Shown piece by piece: positions 1-4,868 of a DNA stretch of 5,791 bases. This DNA is from Thermoproteales archaeon (GTDB lineage: Archaea > Thermoproteota > Thermoprotei > Thermoproteales > Thermocladiaceae), in contig JAMOMD010000400.1 in the NCBI GenBank assembly GCA_027068725.1, positions 1-5,791 of the forward strand. Reading direction: 5' to 3'. How positions within the stretch are numbered: position 1 is the stretch's first letter; each line of letters opens with the position of its first letter. The translations under genes were made by a program, and so were the position numbers. The notes under the pieces are model-generated. The model was not told the origin of the DNA. It saw nothing but the letters and a program-made list of their open reading frames with translations, and searched no databases.

Positions 1-57
1 AGTTTCATTGACAGGGAATGTTTAGGGTAAGGATTTTGTGAAAATTTTAGAAGGGTT
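1..57. other. AT-rich left edge without a recognisable gene
   Basis: Two plus-strand frames end here (TAG at 23-25, TAA at 28-30), either of which could be the last codons of a gene outside the window; the visible 7-9 codons are too few to name. GATTTTGTGAAAATTTTAG (32-50) is T- and A-rich on both strands and could terminate the minus-strand tRNA half and a plus-strand neighbour. Confidence 0.3.
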
Positions 58-128
58 AGCCGCGGACCGCCCGCATCTCCCCCGTGAGGCCCAAAGCCCG
101 CCATGCTTGGCCGCTACACCACCCGGCT
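58..128 (-). tRNA. 5' half of tRNA-Gln(UUG) with GC-rich tail, candidate split tRNA
   Basis: Read on the minus strand from 128, the sequence gives acceptor strand AGCCGGG, T8, G9, D-stem GTGT pairing with GCAT, a D-loop containing AGCGGCCAA, G26, anticodon 5' stem GCGGG, then C32, U33 and anticodon UUG (94-92) with G37 at 91. This is a complete, regular tRNA 5' half up to position 37, the usual archaeal intron or split point. What follows (90-58) is about 33 nt of nearly pure GC sequence with no T-arm (no TTCRA motif) and no full acceptor partner CCCGGCT; the minus strand then turns AT-rich. Split tRNA 5' halves in archaea carry such GC-rich tails, which pair in trans with the leader of the 3' half. 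Alternatives are a tRNA with an intron of over 90 nt whose 3' exon lies left of the window, or a dead fragment. I see no 3' half in this window. The 5' half is sure; the split interpretation is inference. Confidence 0.72.
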
Positions 129-160
129 TCGCGTTCGTGAACCGTGTGGATACTAGGGGC

Positions 161-168
161 TTAAATAC
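161..168 (-). promoter_or_regulatory. TATA box for the tRNA-Gln half
   Basis: On the minus strand this reads TATTTAAG, preceded by purine-rich GAGAAAGG, a good BRE/box A pair. Its centre lies about 36 nt upstream of tRNA position 1 (128), so initiation about 27 nt downstream would leave a leader of roughly 10 nt for RNase P to remove. The element is shared with the plus-strand promoter of the Pop5 gene. Confidence 0.55.
161..168 (+). promoter_or_regulatory. TATA box for the Pop5 gene, leaderless
   Basis: On the plus strand this reads CTTAAATA, preceded by AGGGG. Its centre is about 26 nt upstream of the GTG at 190, the normal spacing from an archaeal box A to the transcription start, so the mRNA is expected to begin at or next to the start codon. 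It is the same near-palindromic element as the tRNA-half promoter, so the two units probably fire divergently. Confidence 0.6.
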
Positions 169-189
169 CTTTCTCGAACTCTAGCTTGT

Positions 190-501
190 GTGGCGCGTTA
201 CGTCATTCTAGAGGTGTATCCTCCTGAAATGGTTCAACGTGTCGTGAGTTCTGTAGTAGATCTAGCAAATAGGCTATTAGGTATACGCAGCATAAGAGGC
301 TCAATAATACCTATAGAGTACCATAGGAACAGAGCAATAATACGCGTAACAACACGCTTCTTACCTTATCTGAGAGCAGCAGTCTTCATGCTTAGAAAGG
401 TCGAGAATCACAATGTGCTTATTCTAACAATCAGAGTTACGGGTAGTGTTAGAAAAGCACGTGCACAAGCTCGCTCAATACCATTCATTATCTCTCAGTA
501 G
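190..501 (+). CDS. rnp2: RNase P protein component 2 (Pop5 family)
   Basis: 103 residues, near or slightly below the usual length for archaeal Pop5. The second half fits the family: a strand then a helix, RAIIRVTTRFLPYLRAAVF (residues 48-66), and the C-terminal element TIRVTGSVRKAR (80-91), which matches the conserved G-T/S-hydrophobic-x-K-A stretch of Pop5. By family knowledge Pop5 pairs with Rpp30 to activate the catalytic domain of RNase P RNA, which removes 5' leaders from pre-tRNA; the partner Rpp30 is the convergent next gene. The GTG at 190 is chosen because it lies about 26 nt from a TATA box and opens with a plausible beta strand (ARYVILEVY). The 3' end overlaps rnp3 tail to tail by 7 nt (495-501). 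The N-terminal part is divergent, so the name rests mainly on the C-terminal half and the neighbour. Confidence 0.8.
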   Translation: MARYVILEVYPPEMVQRVVSSVVDLANRLLGIRSIRGSIIPIEYHRNRAIIRVTTRFLPYLRAAVFMLRKVENHNVLILTIRVTGSVRKARAQARSIPFIISQ

Positions 502-1154
502 GTAGGAACTCCACGCTTGTAGAATACGTACGTTATATACTCTAACCATCGTTTTCTCATGCTTCTTGCAATTGTCTTATCTTCAAGTAGCACTGTAAGA
601 AATGCCTCTAAATCAAGAGGTTGTCTAACATCCTCAATACGTGTAACAACATTTGTAACAATAACTACAAGATCCTCTATTCTCAGTGCTTCATGAAGAA
701 GAATATCAAAGAGTTTCAGTTTCTTCGAATCCTGAAGTACATCACTGTTGACAAGTATCTCAAGCGCCTTTCCTTCCTGAGACATGATCTTCATCTGATC
801 TTTCGATGGGGTAGAATCTCGCTCATGTGCGTATACTGTTATCATATCAACTTCAGGTAATCTAATCAATTTGTTTAAAATGAACCTATCTTCAGGACGT
901 ACAGCAATAATATCATACCTAGACAGTCTTCTTTCATATCTTCTTAATTCTCTACCTGGTACACATAACTTGGATAATACTAACATCCTATCGAGACTAT
1001 CCTGAATCTTAGACACGTACTGCACTTCTTTATTCACGAGAGCAACAATGTCGTAGCCGATCTTTTCCATTAATTTCAATACTTCTAGCTCATTATCAAT
1101 ATGCTCAATGTGTAGACATAGGTTTGCTCGCTCAATTATTTTCACTATTCGCAT
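495..1154 (-). CDS. rnp3: RNase P protein component 3 (Rpp30 family)
   Basis: 219 residues, typical of archaeal Rpp30, a TIM-barrel-like protein. Diagnostic stretches are YDIVALVNKE (34-43), RRYERRLSRYDIIAVRP (71-87, the family's 'DIVAVxP' strand), VDMITV (102-107) and, near the end, DLVVIVTNVVTRIEDVRQPLDL (161-182), matching the family pattern 'ViiSsga...lRgPxDl'. It binds Pop5 to form the sub-complex that drives catalysis by RNase P RNA. The start is ATG at 1154, overlapping the end of the upstream COG1325 gene by 10 nt, which points to translational coupling in one operon. The 3' end converges on rnp2 with a 7-nt overlap. Compared with better-known family members the middle (residues 108-128) is divergent and rich in charged residues. 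Confidence 0.86.
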   Translation of the reverse strand: MRIVKIIERANLCLHIEHIDNELEVLKLMEKIGYDIVALVNKEVQYVSKIQDSLDRMLVLSKLCVPGRELRRYERRLSRYDIIAVRPEDRFILNKLIRLPEVDMITVYAHERDSTPSKDQMKIMSQEGKALEILVNSDVLQDSKKLKLFDILLHEALRIEDLVVIVTNVVTRIEDVRQPLDLEAFLTVLLEDKTIARSMRKRWLEYITYVFYKRGVPTY

Positions 1155-1597
1155 TTCTGTAGACAGCGCTGCTCAATTATCTTAGCAAGTCCTTCCTTTA
1201 TCGCTTTTCTCACTATTCTCGCCTTTATTCTAACAATATCATCGCTCTCATCATCTAGTACTAGCTGATCGTTTACGAGAGCTTGCTTGTTAACTCTAAT
1301 GTAGAAATTTCCTGCTTTATCAAGTCTCTGCTCAATAGTTTTGACGAGTTCGTGAAAGTTCTTAAGTTTACAAGACACGTTCAGAAATACTCTTTCTGCA
1401 AGTGCTTCATTATCTATGAATATTTTTACTCTAATTATGGGGTTTCCAAAAGTTCCCCACAGAACTTCGAATATTATTGGTACATTATCTTCCTGAACTA
1501 TGTTTCTCTTTATTGCATTCACTATCCTGTCTATTGACTCTGTTGCATGAACATATGTCTCAATCTCGATAAATCTTACGAGTTCTACAGTAGACAT
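1145..1597 (-). CDS. COG1325 (DUF54) RNA-binding protein, exosome-associated
   Basis: 150 residues, matching the usual size of this archaeal family. Family-like segments are IEIETYVHATES (10-21, the 'HATE' motif), GTFGNPI (48-54, resembling the 'G.fGNPI' turn) and RLDKAGNFYIRVNKQALVNDQLVL (91-114, the 'LD..g.lyiR.dKqaa..g.l.L' core), followed by an IRIKARI-like strand (122-128). Comparative genomics has linked the family to the archaeal exosome superoperon, and it often lies beside Rpp30, as here; its biochemical role is not firmly established, but an RNA-binding fold is predicted. The ATG at 1597 lies only 6 nt after the kinase stop codon, with no clear Shine-Dalgarno, so the gene probably depends on the upstream transcript. 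Its end overlaps rnp3 by 10 nt. Confidence 0.85.
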   Translation of the reverse strand: MSTVELVRFIEIETYVHATESIDRIVNAIKRNIVQEDNVPIIFEVLWGTFGNPIIRVKIFIDNEALAERVFLNVSCKLKNFHELVKTIEQRLDKAGNFYIRVNKQALVNDQLVLDDESDDIVRIKARIVRKAIKEGLAKIIEQRCLQKCE

Positions 1598-1603
1598 GGC
1601 TAT

Positions 1604-2347
1604 CTAGCCAATCACTATGCGAAGAATCTCTCTAAATAAGTCCTGTGTACGTTCCTGCTTGTACATAGACAAGAGCTGTCTGAGCTGTCGCATCTTTTCC
1701 TCTGTTAAACCAAGCCTTGACCTAATAATCTGAGCCGTCTCGGATCCTCCCAGTACAAGTGCATTAAGAATCTGCGTCAGGTTCGTCCTTCTTCCAGAAG
1801 TCTCAAAACTACTTGTCTCAAAGTCTATTATGCAAGGCGTCAAGTCCTCTCTAACAATAACGTGCTCCCTAGGTCTTGAGAGCTCGTCGTGTACTAGACC
1901 AACCTGATCGAGTCTAAAGCACTGTTCGAGAAGGTTCTGCACAAGTTTCTTAATGTCCGAGTCCTGAGGATTAGCCCTAACCCACTCATCAAGTGTCTGT
2001 CCTCTAACATACTCCATCACAAGCACGTGTCTCGTGAATGTGTATAGTCGAGGACCAACACCCACAGAGTTTGCACATATGAGTGCACGTGCCTCATGCA
2101 GTAGATCTTGTCTAGATGCGTCTGGTCTCAGTATCTTACACACGCAGTCGTACATTCCAAGTAGGACTCCACGTACAACTACACTATTCTGCCCTTTCCC
2201 AACTACGTTAACGCCAGTGTAGAGCTGTACAGGACCCTCACTGCGCAGCTCTGTCACGCCAATTAGCTCGAGCTCATTCAGGATCTTCTGAACGTAGTCG
2301 CTGGACGCGTTGAAGGCCTTAAGTGCCTTCTCTAGAAGCTCTCTCAC
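1604..2347 (-). CDS. Archaeal atypical Ser/Thr protein kinase (COG2112-like)
   Basis: 247 residues. A short N-terminal helical part (1-35) precedes a compact kinase domain: glycine-rich loop GKGQNSVVVRG (50-60), ATP-anchoring Lys in VCKILR (K71), helix-C Glu in LLHEARAL (E85), hinge VMEYVRGQTL (110-119), catalytic loop VHDELSRPREHVIV (152-165) and metal-binding DFE (175-177) instead of DFG. The 'H.ELSRP..HV' loop and 'IIDFE' are, from memory, features of the archaeal COG2112 family rather than of RIO or Bud32 kinases. The substrate is unknown. The GTG at 2347 is preferred because a TATA-like element (2369-2378) sits about 27 nt upstream, suggesting a leaderless first gene of an operon with the COG1325 and rnp3 genes (next gene 6 nt downstream). 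Whether it phosphorylates an RNA-processing factor is speculation. Confidence 0.84.
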   Translation of the reverse strand: MRELLEKALKAFNASSDYVQKILNELELIGVTELRSEGPVQLYTGVNVVGKGQNSVVVRGVLLGMYDCVCKILRPDASRQDLLHEARALICANSVGVGPRLYTFTRHVLVMEYVRGQTLDEWVRANPQDSDIKKLVQNLLEQCFRLDQVGLVHDELSRPREHVIVREDLTPCIIDFETSSFETSGRRTNLTQILNALVLGGSETAQIIRSRLGLTEEKMRQLRQLLSMYKQERTQDLFREILRIVIG

Positions 2348-2368
2348 GTAAATGCAGAAAACTTCGCT

Positions 2369-2378
2369 AAGCTTTATC
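2369..2378 (-). promoter_or_regulatory. TATA-like box for kinase-COG1325-rnp3 operon
   Basis: On the minus strand this reads GATAAAGCTT, preceded by purine-rich CCAGAGA. Its centre is about 27 nt from the GTG at 2347, as expected for a leaderless archaeal transcript. It is the only plausible promoter ahead of the three minus-strand genes. Confidence 0.5.
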
Positions 2379-2379
2379 T

Positions 2380-2444
2380 CTCTGGATGATGTATAAGCAG
2401 GCCTCTGATAATGACCGTGATGAGAGCCTGGGCGCTGATAAGCT
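2380..2444 (+). ncRNA. Box C/D guide sRNA embedded in an ORF start
   Basis: Four boxes occur in the right order and spacing. C is ATGATGT (2386-2392, one change from RTGATGA); D' is CTGA (2405-2408) after a 12-nt guide; C' is a perfect GTGATGA (2417-2423); D is CTGA (2435-2438) after an 11-nt guide. The D'-C' spacer is 8 nt. Guides of 11-12 nt are the archaeal norm. The RNA would direct 2'-O-methylation of rRNA or tRNA at the base paired with the fifth guide nucleotide upstream of D and D'; targets are not assigned here. TATCTC (2375-2380) and GAGATA (2449-2454) flank it as a possible terminal stem. The C box doubles as the two Met codons at the start of the ORF at 2386, so either the RNA and mRNA share a 5' end or one reading is fortuitous. 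Confidence 0.62.
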
Positions 2445-2766
2445 TCGTGAGATATGTAGTAGAGTTAGACAAGCCTACAGGTTCATTAGACTTCTAGAAG
2501 AGCCCTATAGTGAGTACTATTCTCGAGGAAGACTAAACAGTGAGGGAATGACACTGCTAATGAACATAATTAGAATCATAGCACCGTACCTACCCCGCGA
2601 GAAGACGCTACTTCACAACTGTCTTAAGGATAGAAGTTATGAGAACGTGGTCAAGTACCTGAGTATAATCAGGGAGAGACTTGAACACATGTGCAACTTT
2701 AGCAAAGATACTGAAGATAGGGAGACTCTGTGCACGTCACAGAGATTTACTAGCTGGCACCTGTGA
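2386..2766 (+). CDS. Hypothetical helical protein or N-terminal part of the M28 protein
   Basis: 126 codons, starting ATG ATG. I do not recognise the family. The product is charged and looks mainly alpha-helical (for example residues 20-42, 53-70 and 85-103), with no signal peptide, membrane segment or zinc motif. Residues 1-19 coincide with a box C/D sRNA, so the true start may lie elsewhere; there is no strong box A at the right distance (AGAAAACTT near 2356-2364 is weak). The last 86 nt overlap the next ORF, which lies in the +1 frame. It may be a separate small protein coupled to the peptidase, or the N-terminal domain of one longer protein interrupted by a frameshift. Its last residues (after about 104) look less structured, consistent with running past a frame change. 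Confidence 0.5.
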   Translation: MMYKQASDNDRDESLGADKLREICSRVRQAYRFIRLLEEPYSEYYSRGRLNSEGMTLLMNIIRIIAPYLPREKTLLHNCLKDRSYENVVKYLSIIRERLEHMCNFSKDTEDRETLCTSQRFTSWHL

Positions 2767-4171
2767 AGAAAGAAAGTTCATTCACGAACTCTTAAGAGAA
2801 CTCGATAATCCCCTACTCACATTTCATTTACATCCACTAACTGTAGTAACATGGAGAGAGAACTATGCCTATATAGAACTTGAAAACGAATCATTCCCAG
2901 CACTATTACTACCATACTCTAAAGGAGGCGTAGCCGAAGGCAAAATTGTCACAAAAATAGAAGAAACAAGCCCAGATTCTATACTCGTAACATACTTTCC
3001 AGAAGATGTAGATGATGCAAAGTTCATCACTGTTCAAGCATTATCGAGAGGTGTTGCAGGTATAGTATTTATTGATAGAGAGAATACGTTTAGAAGAATA
3101 GTTGTTTCGAAAAGACGCGACTACACAAGAAATTCTGACTCTACAATAAACATACCTATAGTATCAGTATCAAGACCAGTAGGCGAGACACTTCTAAAAA
3201 ATGCCGGTAAAAGAATTCGAATTGTAGCTGAAGCACGTTACGAATACTCTATTGGCTACAATGTTGAAGTTATTGTAAGAGAAGGAGAAGAATACATTCT
3301 AATAACCTCACACTTTGATCATTGGCTATACTGCCTACTAGATAATTCCCTAGGCGTTGGTTTAGCAGCTGCCGCAATAGACTACCTGATGCTAGAGGAC
3401 ACGAACACAAGAATGGGAGTCAAGGTCCTGTTCTTTACGGCTGAAGAATTTGGTATACCAAACTTTGCAAGTCTCTACTGGACTTGGGGATCATATACAT
3501 ACGTCAAGTACCTGAACTCAAGACACATGCTAAATGATATTAAATTCGTAATTAATGTCGACGTTATTGGTAAAGAACCTAGAATTTACACAACAGAAGA
3601 CTCCATGACTTACCTATCAGACATCTGTAATCTATACGACGTAGAATTTAGACATACAATACCCTATTTCGATAGTCTAAACTTTGAATTAGAGGGCGTA
3701 CCAACTATAACAATATCCTGTCTAGAAAAAGTCTGGAATATATACCATAGTTTTAAAGAGAGCGAAGAAGCTGTAGATCAGGAAGCAGTAGCTAAATCAT
3801 TTAACATTCTAACATATTCCTTAAGAAAGGTCTTGAGAGAAGAGTTTCCGTATGAAATATATATTGACTCTGTGAGAAGAATTCTCGAGAAACATGGAAT
3901 ATATATACGCAAGCAGAGAGATTATGAGACTTATAGATTGCTTAGAAAGGTTTTGTCAAAGCATGTTGTTGAGTATTGTAAAGATGAGGTTAATCTAAGG
4001 TTTGTTGAAAATCTTGTGCAGTATATGTACTCACTTCCTTATCGTGAGAAGTTGTTAGAGGTTCAGGAGCTTGGGAGTGGTACTACACTATTCGTTAGAT
4101 CTAGTCCTGAAGATATGCGTGGCTCAATAATGTACTTACTTGAGGAGCTCAGGTATAGTCTCTATCGATAA
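2681..4171 (+). CDS. M28-family zinc aminopeptidase-like protein with PA insert
   Basis: 496 residues from TTG 2681. After LAGTCEERKFI (24-34, like the 'LAGT.eE' N-terminal motif of M28 proteins) a PA-like insert (about 85-165, containing ALSRGVAGIVFID) precedes the peptidase core. Expected M28 metal and catalytic residues are present: H211 and D213 in SHFDH, D221 in LLDNSLGVG, E255-E256 in FTAEEFG, D294 in INVDVIG and H356 in IYHSF. No signal peptide or membrane span is visible, so it is probably cytosolic. A C-terminal part (about 385-496) outside the core is helical and unassigned. The TTG start is uncertain: GGGAG (2672-2676) is a possible ribosome site, the frame opens only after the TAA at 2666-2668, and no better start exists before the core. 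The 3' end overlaps coaD tail to tail by 23 nt. Substrate unknown. Confidence 0.85.
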   Translation: MNTCATLAKILKIGRLCARHRDLLAGTCEERKFIHELLRELDNPLLTFHLHPLTVVTWRENYAYIELENESFPALLLPYSKGGVAEGKIVTKIEETSPDSILVTYFPEDVDDAKFITVQALSRGVAGIVFIDRENTFRRIVVSKRRDYTRNSDSTINIPIVSVSRPVGETLLKNAGKRIRIVAEARYEYSIGYNVEVIVREGEEYILITSHFDHWLYCLLDNSLGVGLAAAAIDYLMLEDTNTRMGVKVLFFTAEEFGIPNFASLYWTWGSYTYVKYLNSRHMLNDIKFVINVDVIGKEPRIYTTEDSMTYLSDICNLYDVEFRHTIPYFDSLNFELEGVPTITISCLEKVWNIYHSFKESEEAVDQEAVAKSFNILTYSLRKVLREEFPYEIYIDSVRRILEKHGIYIRKQRDYETYRLLRKVLSKHVVEYCKDEVNLRFVENLVQYMYSLPYREKLLEVQELGSGTTLFVRSSPEDMRGSIMYLLEELRYSLYR

Positions 4172-4613
4172 GTTTTCTTAATATTCTTGATGAGTACTTA
4201 ATTCCGTACCCATCTCTTATTATAGGAATGACTATTATGTGAAGTGGCGGTAATTTGCTTAGAAACCTTTTATCATTTATTTCAAATGCAGGCTCAAGAG
4301 TCTCAATGCTAACTGTTATGGCTTCCATCTCAGGATCTGACGCTGCTGAGCCATATCGATCATTTAGTATTTCAAATTTTACTTTCTCATCTCTTACAAG
4401 ATCTTTTACGAGAAGTGCAAGATTTGTCAGTCTTTCCTCAAGTGGCTTGACGTTGTATGGTTTTGTTTTTCGTGCAAATTCGTCACTTGTGACAGCTATG
4501 ACTATGTTCTCCGCACTTCGCATTGCTTCAGCTATGAGTCTCACATGTCCTGTATGTAGAGTATCGAATGTTCCTCCAAGACCTACTTTGCGGAAGAATT
4601 TTCGCGTCTGCAC
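4149..4613 (-). CDS. coaD: Phosphopantetheine adenylyltransferase, archaeal type
   Basis: 154 residues, normal for the archaeal COG1019 enzyme. It converts 4'-phosphopantetheine and ATP to dephospho-CoA, the penultimate step of coenzyme A synthesis, in the cytosol. The nucleotidyltransferase signature GGTFDTLHTGH (13-23) binds ATP, KPYNVKPLEERL (51-62) is the substrate-side loop, YGSAASDPEMEAITVSIET (87-105) is a characteristic archaeal block, and KYSSRILRKLI (139-149) stands in for the usual 'SSTxIR' ATP-binding motif. The GTG at 4613 is preferred; AGGA lies just upstream and a TATA element at 4643-4650 would give a short leader. It stands alone on its strand, back to back with the sRNA array and converging on the peptidase gene. 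Confidence 0.94.
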   Translation of the reverse strand: MQTRKFFRKVGLGGTFDTLHTGHVRLIAEAMRSAENIVIAVTSDEFARKTKPYNVKPLEERLTNLALLVKDLVRDEKVKFEILNDRYGSAASDPEMEAITVSIETLEPAFEINDKRFLSKLPPLHIIVIPIIRDGYGIKYSSRILRKLIDRDYT

Positions 4614-4642
4614 TTCCTGCTTATGTATGTTTAGTAGTCAGG

Positions 4643-4650
4643 TAAAAATA
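4643..4650 (+). promoter_or_regulatory. TATA box for first box C/D sRNA
   Basis: TAAAAATA lies with its centre about 27 nt upstream of 4673, which is a few nucleotides before the C box at 4682, the expected 5' end of an archaeal C/D sRNA. The minus strand of the same bases (TATTTTTA) can serve coaD. Confidence 0.5.
4643..4650 (-). promoter_or_regulatory. Possible TATA box for coaD
   Basis: Minus strand reads TATTTTTA with its centre about 34 nt before the GTG at 4613, predicting a leader of about 7 nt that could hold the AGGA seen just before the start codon. The bases are shared with the sRNA promoter on the other strand. Confidence 0.4.
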
Positions 4651-4675
4651 CTTCAGCATGCTAGACAATGAAAGA

Positions 4676-4738
4676 ACTTGGATGATGAGGGGTCAATGGG
4701 ATGACTAGATGATTAAGGAAGAGACGAGCTGATAATTA
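4676..4738 (+). ncRNA. Box C/D guide sRNA 1 of the array
   Basis: C box is ATGATGA (4682-4688), perfect. The first guide (4689-4700) is 12 nt, followed by a weak D' box ATGA (4701-4704) and a C' box TAGATGA (4706-4712, one change). The second guide (4713-4728) is 16 nt and ends at D box CTGA (4729-4732). A TATA box sits at the right distance upstream. D' is non-canonical and the D'-C' spacer is only 1 nt, so the D guide may be the main working one. Targets are not assigned from sequence alone. Confidence 0.68.
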
Positions 4739-4744
4739 AAATAC
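4735..4744 (+). promoter_or_regulatory. Possible TATA box for sRNA 2
   Basis: ATTAAAATAC follows sRNA 1 immediately and has its centre about 30 nt before 4770, a plausible 5' end for sRNA 2 (C box at 4779). It overlaps the left arm of the 4742-4757 hairpin, so it could instead be part of the 3' end of sRNA 1. Confidence 0.35.
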
Positions 4745-4757
4745 TGCTCAAGCAGTA
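4742..4757. repeat. Short inverted repeat between sRNA 1 and sRNA 2
   Basis: TACTGC (4742-4747) and GCAGTA (4752-4757) form a perfect 6-bp stem with a TCAA loop, in AT-rich flanks. In the array transcript it would be a small hairpin and could mark a processing or termination point between the two RNAs. Confidence 0.5.
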
Positions 4758-4771
4758 GATTATTGTACGTG

Positions 4772-4842
4772 AAAGGACGTGATGAGGGGTCTACAGCTGA
4801 GGACCGGTGATGGTCTAGGTGTGAGGCCGCTGCTGAGGCACA
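4772..4842 (+). ncRNA. Box C/D guide sRNA 2 of the array
   Basis: C box GTGATGA (4779-4785) is perfect. An 11-nt guide (4786-4796) ends at a perfect D' CTGA (4797-4800). C' is GTGATGG (4807-4813, one change), then a long 19-nt guide region (4814-4832) runs to D box CTGA (4833-4836). GGACC right after D' can pair with GGTCT, which begins inside C', closing a small loop around C'. The final GCTGCTGA and the GAGGACC block after D' recur in sRNA 3, suggesting common descent. Guide targets are not assigned. Confidence 0.78.
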
Positions 4843-4868
4843 AGTAGTCTTAAGCTATTACCTGTGCC
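4837..4868 (+). repeat. Imperfect stem-loop between sRNA 2 and sRNA 3
   Basis: GGCACA (4837-4842) pairs perfectly with TGTGCC (4863-4868); after one A-C mismatch, GTAGT (4844-4848) pairs with ATTAC (4857-4861, one G-U), leaving an 8-nt loop. The 11-bp stem begins right after the D box of sRNA 2 and ends 4 nt before the C box of sRNA 3, so it links the two guide RNAs in one transcript. It may be a processing signal. Confidence 0.6.

Noticed and set aside
58..128. A complete, conventional tRNA gene of about 71 nt on the minus strand
   Set aside because: The D-arm and anticodon are fine, but there is no TTCRA T-loop, no T-stem, and the acceptor has a mismatch; only the 5' half can be supported.
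724..731. TTCGAATC resembling a tRNA T-loop, possible missing 3' half
   Set aside because: It lies inside rnp3 coding sequence, lacks flanking T-stem pairing and no CCCGGCT acceptor strand follows.
1231..1260. ATGATGA-like C box on the minus strand
   Set aside because: These bases encode the DDESDD stretch of the COG1325 protein, and no CTGA box occurs at guide distance.
3008..3040. C-box-like GATGATG (plus) and GTGATGA (minus) in the peptidase gene
   Set aside because: No D box at 10-20 nt on either strand; these are ordinary Asp, Phe and Ile codons.
4255..4671. Plus-strand open frame of 138 codons opposite coaD
   Set aside because: The Ser-rich product has no recognisable motif, and the opposite strand encodes a full CoaD with all signature motifs.
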